Source of the DNA: Adineta vaga
Lineage: Eukaryota > Rotifera
DNA: 64,000 nucleotides
Assembly (NCBI GenBank): GCA_021613535.1
Contig: CP075492.1
Location: 1,178,001 to 1,242,000 of the forward strand
Direction: 5' to 3'
Both the position numbers and the translations under genes were made by a program. The notes beneath the pieces were generated by a model. It worked only from the letters and a program-made list of their open reading frames with translations, searched no databases and was not told where the DNA came from. Within the stretch, counting starts at the first letter, position 1, and every line of letters starts with the position of its first letter. This document shows positions 36,001-48,264 of the stretch, piece after piece.

Positions 36001-36517
36001 AAATAAAGACAGAAAGTGACCGCATTTTTTATAGACGAGAGATGTAACCATGATGATAGGCACAATTCTCACCGATTAAAGATTCGGTCACTTTTCGTCT
36101 ATATTTTATGTGTTTACATGCGTGTCTGGCAATTGTTGTCGACTAGTCGGGTAGTATGATTTCTATTTCATACGAACCTAGTGGATATCGTGTTCCCAAA
36201 ATCGTAATCATTGTCACAACATTCATTTCATATGACATGTTCGCATTTTGATTGATTGAATTATTAAATAATTGACATTGTGAATTTGATTTATAAAACG
36301 TAGCAACTATACATTCATTTCGATTTAAACAATTTATTTGACATTCACGAATATTTGATGTTGTCAGATTATTAAATGGTAAACAAGTTGACTGAGCACA
36401 TTGAAATATGTTATCATTGATTATTGTCATTTGAACAGATCGAATATCATCTGCCATTGTTTGTATAATAAACATTAGTAAAAATAGTAGACAAATATTT
36501 CTTGAAGTCATCGTCAA
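33023..36517 (-). CDS. Secreted or surface PAN-Ser/Thr linker-Kelch protein
   Basis: Three exons on the minus strand: 36517-36178, 35692-35465 and 34017-33023, all joined in phase 1, giving 520 residues. Exon 1 has a signal peptide (CLLFLLMFIIQTMA) and a cysteine-rich PAN/Apple-like domain (FQCAQSTCLPF, ECQINCLNRNECIVATFY, CQLF). Exon 2 is almost pure Ser/Thr, a mucin-like stalk. Exon 3 holds seven Kelch-type repeats of 48 residues with the core ASVLANGTVLVAGG and SAELYNPLTGTW; seven blades would close a propeller. The repeats are nearly identical except at loop positions. The apparent Met start of the Kelch frame (34036) is intron sequence ending in TTTAG. Introns are long for this window (485 and 1447 bp). 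Confidence 0.8.
34652..34800. repeat. GGTGGGC inverted repeat inside an intron
   Basis: GGGTGGGCAAATCG at the left and CCTGCTCACCC at the right are inverted, and GGGTGGGCGACGCCC lies internally. It shares the GGTGGGC theme with the hAT MITE at 10392, but no target duplication is seen. It lies in the second intron of the PAN-Kelch gene. Confidence 0.35.
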
Positions 36518-39500
36518 AGTGTCAATTCATGAAATGAATGGAACTGAAAAGAAAAGATTCTACAATAAACAAAAGTGTAATATTTTCTCTCATTCCCTAC
36601 CACTCCCACTCTCTCTCTATTTTCTATATTTATTCCATTAGTTAAATAAGAAACTATATACGTTCATAATTTTCATTGTATTTATTCAAATAGAAAAAGA
36701 AACAAAGATCTTATGAAATAATTTAGTTTAGAAAATAACTAATTCGAAATGAAAAATCAATCGAATGTTCATTCTATACTTATAGATATGACAAAGAAAA
36801 TTTTAGATAAATATCAATTTTTTTAACTCAGATCTTTTTATTTCACCATGATTTTCGATTGTTTTCCTAGAGTGAAGAAGCTAGAATTTGGCAGAAAGTC
36901 TAGAAATACTGCTAGGAACAGCCATCGGACGTCTTCTTTTATAGTACTAAACGAAAAATGCCAAAATTAGAGTATTTCTGAAAAATTTTGGTTATCAGAA
37001 ACTGTTTTTCTTTCTTTTTCTGCTAGAATATAGTGGAAAAGAGCTTGTAATCTCGACTGATGGCAAGTTTTAGCAAGAACTTTTCGAAAATTTCGTATAA
37101 ACAAATTTTATTTTTTAAAATTATGCTTGAATCTGGCTCCTCGCAGCTCTCCTTTCCTAGATCGTCGATCATGTATTCCGCTATGATGATTAGTTTACTT
37201 CAATCATTGCTAAGCACCTACGAAACAAAAGGAATTGATTAGAAGAAAAACTCTGACAGCACATAGTTTATGAGCGCAGCTATTGTCAACTATAATAATA
37301 AAAATCACCGAGTTTCAATAAACAAATGTCTTTTAAATCCTGACAACAGAAAAAAAGTCGTTTAGAAACAATTACATTTTCATAATGAATATTAGAAGAA
37401 CGGGAAAAAAGAAAAGGCAATTAATAATTAAAAATAATCTTATGAATTAGTTTTTCTCTTATTCATCGCCATATTTACCATCTATATTATTGAAATATTT
37501 CAGTTTCTCATTCTCTATACGATAAGAAAGAGATCAACTGATGATCATGTTAGAATCTATTGGTTACCATAGAAGTATCACATAACATTTGTGTAAATTA
37601 GATAAGACTATCTCGAATAACTTTTATTAGTCTTTCCAAAGTCTCGTGAGAGAATAATTTTTTTAAAGATTATTCCGATTCATCTATTTGAATATTGAGA
37701 TCTTGAACAATTCATATGAATTCTTCTGTCGATTTAGACGTATTCTCATATATTTCAGAATGACTGTTGTCTCTCTTGTTTTATAGGACAAGATCGGTGT
37801 TATTAAAGAAATATTATCCTAAAATATTTTATAGTAAAACATTAAAATAGAAAATATGTGACTATGGATATAACTAAAATAAACAAAAATTCTCTAATTG
37901 AAAGGAAGATAATCAAATAATATGACATTTTTCGATTGATTAAGAGTATGTATGAGATTGTTATACTGAAAATGTTGAAGACTATGTGTTCTTATTGAAT
38001 TGAGTTATTATAAACTTTCAATTTAATGTCATTTTAATTGATAACTGGAAAGAAAAACAGAAAGATAATTTTAATTTATCCAACAAAATCGTTCTATTTA
38101 GATAATTTCAGTGTTCTCTATCAAATGAAATGTAAATGAAGAGAATCGGAATAAAATAAAATAATGAACATATTATCATTCAAAAAAACATGTATTTCAT
38201 TTGACTAAGAACTTTTCATCTAAATTATTAAAAAAAATTGAGCAGAAAATATATACACACGAAGAGAGAAAAGAAGAAAGAAATGTTTCCGTTCTTTTTT
38301 TTGTTTCCATAGAGTTTATTCAGAAGAATGAGAAGTATTTAATGAAAATAAATTTAAAAGATGAACTTTTTGCTTTCTTCATTAGTTTAGAAGCGAGCAA
38401 CTTCCTTCTGTTTCGATTCGTTTTGTAAAATGGAGAGATGAAATTATAAAGGAGAAATGACAAGCGTGTACACTTTTCTTCTTCAATAATTACTTGATTG
38501 AAATTTCTTTTCTTTATATTCAACAAATTTCTTTACGATATTCTAGAAAAATTGTTATGACAATTTATCAACAAGTTTTTAAATAAAAATATGGATTATG
38601 TATTCTTCTTGAGGGTGTGGGTGAGAGTTAAGAGCGTAGCCTAATGTACACCTACACCCACCCACCCTAAATATTGTTATCAGTTGATAATGCATTGTTT
38701 GAATGTTTTATTCACTGGAAGAGTTTTTTCAATAATCTTCTCTATCAATTTTATTCTTCGGAAACTATAAATTAATAAAGACTACACATTTAACACGTTC
38801 ATTTAGAAAAAGATGAGTGAAAATTTTTCGGTTAACCATTAATTTGATTTCTTATTTATAGTTATCATCAAAAAAGTTGGATTTTGTTTTTATAAAAAAA
38901 AATTGACTTTAAACGATTTTGTTTTACACAATAATTAAGATCAAAGACGTTTCAATATCTTTTTTGTTTACTGATGAAAATTGCAGATCTCCAGTACTTT
39001 TCGTTCTTGAGTTATTTCAAAACAACTACCGATGGCCATCCTTTGTTGTTGACATATATTAGAAGCCTGAGGTTTTCTCCGTTGGAAATAGATGATGAAG
39101 GTGCAAAGAAAAACTATATGAGAAAATCTTTTTAACTATTTCGAGTGACATGTCTTATGTCTTTTTTTCACTAATACACGACTCTCTCTCTCCCTTACTT
39201 CCTGTTTTTTTGTATTCTTTATCTTTCTTTAAGATATTCTAAAAATATAATTAGTTGATAGTTATATAGAGTAAGACACACTCGAGAATACCAAAACGCA
39301 ATGTTATTCGAAATCATTTTGAATTTATACACCAAAATTTGATAAAATATCCTTTTTTTCTAGCGTAGTTCTTTAATGTCAGGATTTAATATAGTATATT
39401 CTTTTCTATTTTCATATCTTTTTAAGATTTAGATATTTTCCCTGATCCTGTCAGTCGACTAGCTTTATTATAAGATAAAAGTTACAACAATGAAAAGTAT

Positions 39501-39853
39501 TCATGTATCGCCGATAGATTAAACCATCAATTTCAAAGATTCGTAATCAATTAATCACCGTTGATTTTCTCATTTTGAGTCATATCATATCATTCACACT
39601 TAATAAAATATAAATAAAGTAAAATCATCTACGATTTTGATGAAAGTTTTCTTTTTTGAATATCATATTTGTTACAACACACTTGCCTCTTCCTATTCGG
39701 AAATGCACTCAAAAGGAAATCCGTCCGTTTGTGTTTTTATCTAATGCATTAAAATAGGAAAAAAAACAAAATGCATGCACATATGTTTGTGTCAATTTAG
39801 TAAAGAAAAGCTCTGTTTTATGTAAGAATATTTTTTCATTTTTTTCTAAAATT
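36518..39853. other. Intergenic, no gene recognised
   Basis: About 3.3 kb of AT-rich DNA between divergent genes (PAN-Kelch on minus, receptor on plus). The only structure seen is the G-rich inverted repeat at 38609. The 60-75 codon frames inside look random. Confidence 0.6.
38609..38668. repeat. G-rich inverted repeat
   Basis: TTGAGGGTGTGGGTGAGAGT faces TACACCTACACCCACCCACC across about 20 bp. It lies in the middle of a 3.3 kb intergenic region, the copy farthest from any stop codon. Confidence 0.65.
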
Positions 39854-42800
39854 ATGATTATATTTAAGGTGATCTTCGTTCTCAATCTGTGTATATCAGT
39901 AAATGCTTCGTATCTACTTTACGATTCGAATATTCCTCAAGGTTCTTATCGAACATATGATTGTCTTTATGCTCATTTAATCGAAAGTGGAAAAGAATTT
40001 GGAAAAACTTATTTACAAAACTATCATTTGATTCCCTATTGTCGACGACCTGATGATAATGAAGAAGAAGATTATGAAATTCAATATCCTATTCGTGAAA
40101 ATATTGCGCAAACATTAAGTTTTAAACAATTGAAAAGTGAACAAGTGACAAGTGAAAAATTACTTCAATGGTTTTCTCCGATTAATATTGCAGAAAATTA
40201 TGAAAGATTTCTCAATGATTCTGATGTTTTTCATAATTGTTCATCACCTTGGTTTGGTTCAATGTGTCAATATAAATTTCCTTTTGAACAAAATGTATCA
40301 TTCGAAAAGATTATTGAAATAACCTTTGAAAAACAATATGATATTCAAGTTAATATTTCTCATGGAACATGTTATCGATTTCTAACGAATTGTAATGAAA
40401 GATCATGGCCATTATGTCTTGATTGGCATGATATTTGTGATGGAAAATTTGATTGTCTCAATGGTGAAGATGAAGAATTTTGCGAAGAATTAGAAATGAC
40501 GAATTGTAATAAGAATGAATATCGATGTCATTACGGCGGTCAATGTATTTCACGAAGATTTTTAAAAGATGGTAAATTCAGTATTGATTGTCTTGATGGC
40601 AGTGATGAAGGTCAAGATCCTGATCGTTTTATTGAATTGGAAAACATAAATTGTCCGTTACAATCCACATTTCGATGTCAAGAACATATTGGTCGATATA
40701 CAAATTCTTTTCAATGTGGTGATGGTGATTATATGCTTGGTATTACTCTACCAAATAGTGTAACGTATTGTTCAAATGAAAAAGATAAAAAAGTATCTCT
40801 TTCTTTACTTACGAATATGGAACATATTTTAAATATTCATTGTCAAAAAGCATTCTATTGTGCACTGCATGCCAATCGAAAATTTGGCTATGGAGTTACA
40901 CTTGGTTCAGGTATTGAATTATTTCCAATTTTGGAAGATATTAGAGATGAAGATTGTGAACTTTTATCTGAACATTGTGAATTAGAATGGCTGGTAATAC
41001 CGGCTGTTCCTATTTTATTCGGATTTTTTCAATTTGTCTATTTTACTAATCGATCAATTAATGATTTTAAAATATCGATAGAACCTGATCTCATATGTTT
41101 TCATGAACGAGCATGTCCTTCATTGTTAATGGATATACTTCCTATTCAATATATTAATGGATTAACATGTTTTTCTCCTGTAAATTTATCATTGATTTAT
41201 GAATTAAGCGATTTTAATGATGCATTTACTGCATTTTCACATTACAATACGTATTGTCGAACGAAAGGTACTGATTTGTCGTGTACAAATTCATTGAATT
41301 TCTTTTGTAATCAATCGATGAAATGTATTTCATATAATCGTGTTGGTGATGGTAACGTTGATTGTTATTATCGCGAAGACGAACAATTTAATGCATGTCA
41401 TTTGAACGATTCAAATCGATTTCAATGTTTATCAGATTCAACAAAATGTTTATTACAAGTTGCGATTGGTAATCAAATGATCGATTGTCATGATGATGAA
41501 GACGAACTATTTGCTTATACTCAAGATTTGTTTGTATTAATACCTTATCCATATATATGTAATCGAGATTCAAACTTTTTTACTTATTCCTATTCAATGA
41601 ATCATACAGATGAATCGAATTGTCATTGGTGGCCTTGTAATAATCCCTATACACGTTGTAATCAACTTTTAGATTGTTCAAATGGTATCGATGAACTTAA
41701 TTGTCCGAATTCGAAATGTTCTTTCAATGAATATGAATGTTATAATGAACAATTGGAATTATTTTATTGTATATCATTAATTGATATGTATGATAAATAT
41801 TCCAATTCATGTAATGAAATACCTGTTGAACGTAATGTTTACTTTTATAACGGAACAAATGATATTAGTAGAGATTACTTTTCGTGGAATAATAGTCAAT
41901 GTGTAAATTTCGAGATACTCTGTCGATTGAATTTCTCTTTCGAAGAAAATATTTGTCTCTATTCATTAATAGATAATTTCTATTGGATCATTGACTACAA
42001 TGTCAAACTTATTCCAAATGACGAAAATCTTTGTAGATTTCGTTTTGATTATGATTCAAATACACTTCCTTATTTTAAAACAACTCAATTAGGATATTTT
42101 CCATCATTATCAATAAATCATTCAAATTCAATTCTATCTCAAACGAATCCCACGAAAAGATTCATCGTATCGGATAAGAATGTTGAATCAGTTTTCTATT
42201 GTCATCGTGGTATTCTTGTGTTAAGTGGTTTAAATCAAACAAAAGCATGTTTTTGTCCACCAAATTATTTCGGATCGCAATGTCAATGGCAAAATCAACG
42301 TATCAGTTTAACAATTCAGTTAGTATGGCATAGTGTAACATTTCAAATGATCATATTTGAATTGATTATCATGCTTATTAATGAACAAGGACAAATTGAA
42401 CCATATCATGAACGAATTACTTATATGCCCGATCGAGATTGTAATACAAAATATAATCTTTATTTACTTTATCCAGATCGACCTAAATCTTTATCGAAGA
42501 ATTATTCAATTCGTATTGATATCTATGAAAAAACAAATTTAATCTATTGGGCAAGTTGGTATCTACCTATACCTTTTCAATTCTTACCGGTTAATCGAAT
42601 TGCTACTCAAATATCGATTCCCGAACAACCGAATCGCGAGTCATGTACTCTCTCATGTGGTGAACATGGTAAATGTATGAATTATATCAATAATAAATCA
42701 TTCAATTTTTGTCTATGTAATAATGGATATTCCGGTCCTTATTGTAATGTTAAACATCAATGTTATTGTGCTGATAATTCATTCTGTTTAACTTCATCGA

Positions 42801-44566
42801 TATGTATCTGTCCGTTGAATAAATTTGGTTCATATTGTCATTTAAAACATTCGATTTGTCAAGTAAAGACGAATAATTCATGTGAACATAATGGAATTTG
42901 TATTCCAAAAGATGATCGAATTGATTTAAAAGAATTTACTTGTTTTTGTCCTGAAGACTATTCAGGAAAACGATGTGAAATTCGTAATAGTCGTGTTGAT
43001 ATACAATTAAATGAAGAAATAAGATCTATTACATCATTATTATTAATACATCTGATCACAGCATTTCATTATGCTGAACATGAACGACGAACTTTATTGA
43101 AAAAACTTTCTCCAAATCAGAAAATTTTAACAATTTATATGACAAAACCATTTCATCTTGTTTTCGTACAAATACCAAATCAATTTTATTATTTAACAAT
43201 CCTTCGAGAAGTATATCAACCTTCGGAATATATTCGTACAGAAATACAAATGAAGAAACGTTGTTTTTCAAGTAATCAACTTCTTAATGAAACACAACAA
43301 CACTATGATTATTTTCGTCAAGTTAAATATTATCCATTATTATGTCGAAAAAATCTCAAATTAGAATGTTTTTACGATCAAGAACATATGTGTATATGTG
43401 ATCAAGATCGATTTGCTAATTGTTTTCTATTTAATCATACAATTTCTAATGATTGTTCAGATTATAATTATTGTGAAAATCAAGGTCAATGTTTTCAAAA
43501 TAATGCAACATGTCCAACAAAATTAACTTGTATCTGTCGAGATTGTTATTATGGTGGTAAATGTCAATTTTCAACGAAAGGTTTTATATTTTCACTTGAT
43601 ACAATTCTTGCTTATCATATTAAACCAAAAGTTTCACTAAGTCAACAATCATTCATTATTAAAATAAGTATTTTCATCAGTACAATTCTATTTTTAATTG
43701 GATTAATTAATGGTTTATTAGCATTTGTTACATTTCGTCGAATTAAAGTCAGACGAATGGGAAGTGGATATTATCTTTTATCTTCATCAATTGTTTCTAT
43801 ATTTACAATCATTACATTAACATATAAATTTTGGTTTTTAATTATTTCTCAAACATCTTTTATAACAAATCGATCTTTACTTCATTTAAATTGTATTTTA
43901 ATCGATGTTCTTCTTCGAATACTTCTTGCATCAAGTGAATGGTTGAATTGTTGTGTATCAATTGAAAGAATGTTTAGTGTTATTATGGGTACTCATTTTC
44001 AAAGAAAGAAAAGTATTCGATTTTCTAAACGAATCATTGTAATTATATTTATCTTAGTAACATCGACACATATGCATGAAGCACTTTATCGTCAATTAAT
44101 TGATGATTTTGATATCGATGAACATAGAATTTGGTGTTTTGTTCGATATTCATCTTTGATTCAAAAATATAATTCATTTATTACTCTTTTTCATTTTCTT
44201 ACACCTTTTTCAATTAATATTATCTCGTCGTATTGGATGATTACTCAATTAGCTTATAGACGACATGATGTAGAACGTGGTCAAACATTAAAAGATCATT
44301 TGAAACATCAAATTCAACAACATCAACATCTTTTATATTCACCTTTGATATTAATATTATTAAGTTTACCTCGTTTGATCATTTCATTTACACATACTTG
44401 TATGAGATCAACACAGGAACCATGGTTATTTTTAATCGGTTACTTTCTTTCATTTGTTTCGTCAATGTCGATATTTATCGTTTTTGTATTACCATCAAAC
44501 ATGTATAAAGCAGAATTCAATGCAGTCGTCGAACAAATCTTAAAAAAATTTCGTACAACTCAGTAA
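39854..44566 (+). CDS. LDLa/EGF ectodomain seven-TM receptor
   Basis: A single exon of 1570 residues. A signal peptide (VIFVLNLCISVNA) precedes a large ectodomain. LDL-receptor class A modules with the acidic calcium cage lie at ~181-213 (CDGKFDCLNGEDEEFC), ~217-251, ~485-515 and ~594-618. EGF-like modules lie at ~790-808, ~929-966, ~968-1000, ~1001-1043 and ~1201-1238 (CENQGQCF ... CICRDCYYGGKC). A 7TM domain spans ~1270-1555, beginning FIIKISIFISTILFLIGLIN; its TM3 end reads CVSIERMFSV, a DRY-like position. The tail is short and basic (ILKKFRTTQ). The layout recalls LGR-type or adhesion receptors, but no leucine-rich repeats or GPS site were found. Ligand unknown. AATAAA is near 44752. Confidence 0.88.
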   Translation: MIIFKVIFVLNLCISVNASYLLYDSNIPQGSYRTYDCLYAHLIESGKEFGKTYLQNYHLIPYCRRPDDNEEEDYEIQYPIRENIAQTLSFKQLKSEQVTSEKLLQWFSPINIAENYERFLNDSDVFHNCSSPWFGSMCQYKFPFEQNVSFEKIIEITFEKQYDIQVNISHGTCYRFLTNCNERSWPLCLDWHDICDGKFDCLNGEDEEFCEELEMTNCNKNEYRCHYGGQCISRRFLKDGKFSIDCLDGSDEGQDPDRFIELENINCPLQSTFRCQEHIGRYTNSFQCGDGDYMLGITLPNSVTYCSNEKDKKVSLSLLTNMEHILNIHCQKAFYCALHANRKFGYGVTLGSGIELFPILEDIRDEDCELLSEHCELEWLVIPAVPILFGFFQFVYFTNRSINDFKISIEPDLICFHERACPSLLMDILPIQYINGLTCFSPVNLSLIYELSDFNDAFTAFSHYNTYCRTKGTDLSCTNSLNFFCNQSMKCISYNRVGDGNVDCYYREDEQFNACHLNDSNRFQCLSDSTKCLLQVAIGNQMIDCHDDEDELFAYTQDLFVLIPYPYICNRDSNFFTYSYSMNHTDESNCHWWPCNNPYTRCNQLLDCSNGIDELNCPNSKCSFNEYECYNEQLELFYCISLIDMYDKYSNSCNEIPVERNVYFYNGTNDISRDYFSWNNSQCVNFEILCRLNFSFEENICLYSLIDNFYWIIDYNVKLIPNDENLCRFRFDYDSNTLPYFKTTQLGYFPSLSINHSNSILSQTNPTKRFIVSDKNVESVFYCHRGILVLSGLNQTKACFCPPNYFGSQCQWQNQRISLTIQLVWHSVTFQMIIFELIIMLINEQGQIEPYHERITYMPDRDCNTKYNLYLLYPDRPKSLSKNYSIRIDIYEKTNLIYWASWYLPIPFQFLPVNRIATQISIPEQPNRESCTLSCGEHGKCMNYINNKSFNFCLCNNGYSGPYCNVKHQCYCADNSFCLTSSICICPLNKFGSYCHLKHSICQVKTNNSCEHNGICIPKDDRIDLKEFTCFCPEDYSGKRCEIRNSRVDIQLNEEIRSITSLLLIHLITAFHYAEHERRTLLKKLSPNQKILTIYMTKPFHLVFVQIPNQFYYLTILREVYQPSEYIRTEIQMKKRCFSSNQLLNETQQHYDYFRQVKYYPLLCRKNLKLECFYDQEHMCICDQDRFANCFLFNHTISNDCSDYNYCENQGQCFQNNATCPTKLTCICRDCYYGGKCQFSTKGFIFSLDTILAYHIKPKVSLSQQSFIIKISIFISTILFLIGLINGLLAFVTFRRIKVRRMGSGYYLLSSSIVSIFTIITLTYKFWFLIISQTSFITNRSLLHLNCILIDVLLRILLASSEWLNCCVSIERMFSVIMGTHFQRKKSIRFSKRIIVIIFILVTSTHMHEALYRQLIDDFDIDEHRIWCFVRYSSLIQKYNSFITLFHFLTPFSINIISSYWMITQLAYRRHDVERGQTLKDHLKHQIQQHQHLLYSPLILILLSLPRLIISFTHTCMRSTQEPWLFLIGYFLSFVSSMSIFIVFVLPSNMYKAEFNAVVEQILKKFRTTQ

Positions 44567-45103
44567 TCTCGTAAAAACTCGCTTCTTTCTCTTTTGTTGT
44601 CGTCATGTTGATTCAATTCAGTTTTACAGAGTGTTATCTAATGAACTAGAGTTCATGTATACTTGTACGTATCAGCAATTTAAAAAAAGTTATTTCAAAG
44701 ATATTTGCGACATATTGTTATATAATTCTCTAACATTTTTTACTATCCTAATAAATTGAATAAACTTGATCTCATTCTTCGTTATCTGTATCATTTTTCT
44801 TTCTTACGAGCTTAAAAACATGAATAATTACCAAATTTCACTATTTTTATGATAAACACTTTACGAATAAACATTCTCTGGTATTTTTATTGTCTAGAAT
44901 GAAAAATCATAAACGTCAAAATTCTTTTGACATGTTTTGAATATAAATAAAAATTATTAAACAAAAAGAAAAAGAAAATGAGAATCATTCTCAATAAAAT
45001 TCAAGTTGAAATAAAAATAAAACATTTTAATGGAATAAATGAAAATCATAAAAGCAACGTTTATTCCAATCATTTTCTATTCATATTATATAGAGTATAC
45101 ATA
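44567..45103. other. Intergenic, no gene recognised
   Basis: AT-rich spacer with a poly(A)-signal-like AATAAA near 44750 and no coding potential. Confidence 0.6.
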
Positions 45104-46023
45104 ATGTCGATTAAATTATTCTTATCTTTGATTCTTTTTTCTACAAGTTAGATTCATTTCCTTTTTGTTGTTGATATTTTCAAAATTTCTATAATCTAGA
45201 TCAAACTATCAATGCATTGAATTATTCATGTAATAAAAATGATATTGGTATAGGATTTATATTATCTTCATCATTTCATTCGACATGGAATTCAATATCA
45301 AATTGTTCATTACAACAATATAATATATATTCATCAAATAATGCGACTTATTGTCGTTTACAATCAACACCTTGTTTTGATTATCGTACAATGAATAATA
45401 CAAGTTATTGTGCACCTGGAATTGAATGTTCAATCTTAGCACTATGTGATAATATTACTCATACATGTACATCAAATCAATCAATATGTATTATTAACTC
45501 ATGTTGTTCATCACAATTTGTATGTTTACCATTAATAGCAATGAGTTTTTGTCGAACATACGTATAACAATTTTATAATAATCAACTAAATTTCCTTGAT
45601 ATGATGTTAATTTTAGGATGGTTTGATACTGGACGTATGAATTATGCACGATGGTATCATACAGCATCGGTATTATCTAATGGAAAAATATTAGTCGTTG
45701 ATCAATGGGGTTTTGGTAGTTTATTGAATAAATCTGAAATATATGATTCATCAACAGGTATGTGGACATCTTTTAGTTACTTAGCTAATAGAACATTTTG
45801 GCGTGTTGAAGCAGTATTGTCTAATGGACAACTTCTAATAGTTGATGGTTATTATAAAATGCAGTTGTATAATCCATCAACAGACAGTTGGACGTTGATC
45901 GGTGATAGAAGCAACATGCCGACTGGATACATACCGTATTTATTAAATGATGGAAGAATTTTAATAACAGGTGGACATGATGTTAATGGTACTGCTGTAA
46001 ATCTTGCACAATTATATTATTAA
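45104..46023 (+). CDS. Short secreted cysteine-rich Kelch-repeat protein
   Basis: Exon 1 (45104-45146) is a signal peptide, MSIKLFLSLILFST, ending in phase 1. Exon 2 starts at 45200 after a CTAG acceptor and encodes a cysteine-rich domain with about 14 Cys and several N-glycosylation sites (CNKND, CRLQSTPCFDY, CSILALC, CIINSCC). Exon 3 (45617-46023, phase-1 acceptor TTTTAG) has about three Kelch-like repeats (HTASVLSNGKILVV, AVLSNGQLLIVDG, YLLNDGRILITGGHD) and stops at 46021-46023. The exon 2 donor is unclear: GTATAA at 45565 and GTATGT near 45529 are both in phase 0 and do not fit exon 3. A frameshift or an unusual donor is likely. Three blades are too few for a closed propeller, so the gene may be shortened. 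Confidence 0.6.
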
Positions 46024-47023
46024 TATCATTCTTTATTTTATATTTGAAAAACTATTCAATTGTCTTCTATTGATCTTTTAAATCTGTTTAGTATTTTTTC
46101 TCTAAAATGTAATTCACTAAAACGCTAAACTATTATCCTACGATAGTAAAAGATAAACACACTTAGAACCACAATCCATATGTACAAGATTATTTTTCAT
46201 AGCATCTTCTTAAGTCAAAAAATCTTAAAGTGATCAGAACAACTTTCAAAGATATTCTTCAAATAGACTAATAAATATCGAATATCAAAATTAAGTTCAC
46301 TTTTTACCAATTTTCTTTTGTTTTGCATTATTAAATGACTAACAGATAAACAATATTTATTCCCCACTGTTAACACATAAAGACAATAGAACGAACAAAC
46401 TTATCATTACGAAAGTAACTGCAGTTTTGTCCTTCTTCTATCGGCAGTGTGTCACATTTAATAAAATGCAATTCTTACGTAATAGAAATGAGTAATGGGA
46501 ACCAACGACTATAAACGTGATAAATCTTATCTAACTTCTTATCCAGGATGAAAATTACCAATAAATAAAAGCATATATAAATAAACACGTTTTGTAACAA
46601 TATTTATCATAACAAACAAATAATTAGTAATATAAAATAAACACCATGCAATCAGGAAAGAGACTACATTGACAGGATTATATATTACAAGTTTTGTGAT
46701 GTATGATGTACTTATTTGGTTGCGAACAAATTACGATGTGGAAGAATATATACATTCAATTTTGAGATTGTTTATGGATTGTTTCTAAGTAGAACACAAA
46801 AAAATCTAACAACAGGTATCACTTATAATCTTAATATTTGAAACATAAAATATTTTTCAGGAAACTTTAGGAACGACTGAAGTTCAAATACGACTCTCTC
46901 AATCTTAGCCAAAAGTGAATCTGACATTATTACTTCCCATACAACCTATAAATATAAAATGAAAGTTTTTAGTTAAGGATCATAATTTATCTATTTTTTT
47001 TTAACTATTTCTTTCTAGATCAA
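46024..47023. other. Intergenic, no gene recognised
   Basis: AT-rich, with no reading frame or repeat of note. A TTTCTTTCTAG acceptor-like site ends just before the next ATG and may mark a 5' UTR intron. Confidence 0.6.
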
Positions 47024-47879
47024 ATGTCGTATTCATATAATCCTAGACAGGATAGATCTGATTACACGATACCTATTGTTACTCAAGATGAATTTTATAA
47101 AAAGAACTTTTTCAAATGTTATGATCAGACGATACGAAATTTTGACAAAGCGTTCGTTATCAATTCGCTTCGTGCTTTAGAAGATGGTTCTGGTAAATTC
47201 TCCAGCATAATTCAAAGTATAGAAAATGAATCCGACGATTACGATGTAATTCGAACATATAGTTCAGATATGTTTGTTCATCATCAAAAATTTTATTGTT
47301 ATGTAAATCAACAACTTTGTGCAGATAATATGGAGACAATATCAAAACTTATGCCTATGATTCGTAGAGCTACTCGTCAAATTAACTATCAAGCACCAGC
47401 ATCAACATTAGTTGTATATCGTGGTATGACTTTGAATGATAGTCAGAGAGCTTCTTTATAACTGGAACTATATTTCGATTTCCAGGATTTACTTCAACAT
47501 CTACATCGATATATAATGCACAGATTTTTGGCAATACTTTATTTGAGATTCATATTTATGCTGGATGTGTACAAGTAAGAAATATATATCAAATGTCTCG
47601 TATTATCCAGGTGAAAAAGAATATTTATTTTCTCCTTTTTCATTGTTTGAAGTTTCCGGTAGATATGACAATCGAATTGTATTAAAAGCAATTGATAATA
47701 TGAGCAAAATTGATATGAATAATTCACAAGAGAATACACAAACTGATTCGATATTTCCAACGTATAATCCACAAGAGAGTGTACAGAATTATTCGGTATT
47801 GCCAAAGAATAAGTCAAAATTGAATGTGCACAATGATTCGATATTCTCAAAGGAGAATAACGGATGTACATTATTATGA
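47024..47879 (+). pseudogene. ADP-ribosyltransferase, broken by two frameshifts
   Basis: The first frame (47024-47461) has an N-terminal helical part and the catalytic Arg motif VVYRGM. The next block, in a second frame, contains FPGFTSTSTS, the central STS motif. The third block (frame of 47565-47879) has the ExE pair in PGEKEYLF, followed by SLFEVSGRYDN and a low-complexity tail. Each break is a one-base shift, near 47455 and near 47585. All three R-S-E elements survive, so decay is recent or the breaks are consensus errors. It lacks the TPR half seen at 24901. Confidence 0.75.
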
Positions 47880-48174
47880 GCGAATTAATTTTCTGATTTT
47901 ACTATTTAAGTTATTTATTCATAATAAACGTCTTTATACGACATAGAATGAATGTTAATCTTTTACGAAAGATGAAAATTAGATAATATTTTCGAAGATC
48001 TATCAGCAAAAGTCGAGCAACTTTCACACATTTAATCAAAATCTGTGCCAGCAGTCATCGAATAATCTCGACATTTTCCCTAATTATTGAGACTTTAGAT
48101 TAAACGAATTTTCACATTCTCACTCTCAAAATGTTTTTAATATAGAAATTTTAAAATTAATAAAATAATGACGT

Positions 48175-48229
48175 CTTGAGGATGTGGGTGTGAATTTTAT
48201 GATTTAAATCCTCATCCATACTCTCGAGA
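48175..48229. repeat. G-rich inverted repeat between convergent genes
   Basis: TTGAGGATGTGGGTGTGAA faces TCCTCATCCATACTCTCGAG. It sits 296 bp after the ART stop and only about 36 bp from the stop of the convergent NHL gene. Confidence 0.6.
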
Positions 48230-48264
48230 AACATCGTACATAGAAATTTTGACAATAAAATCTG

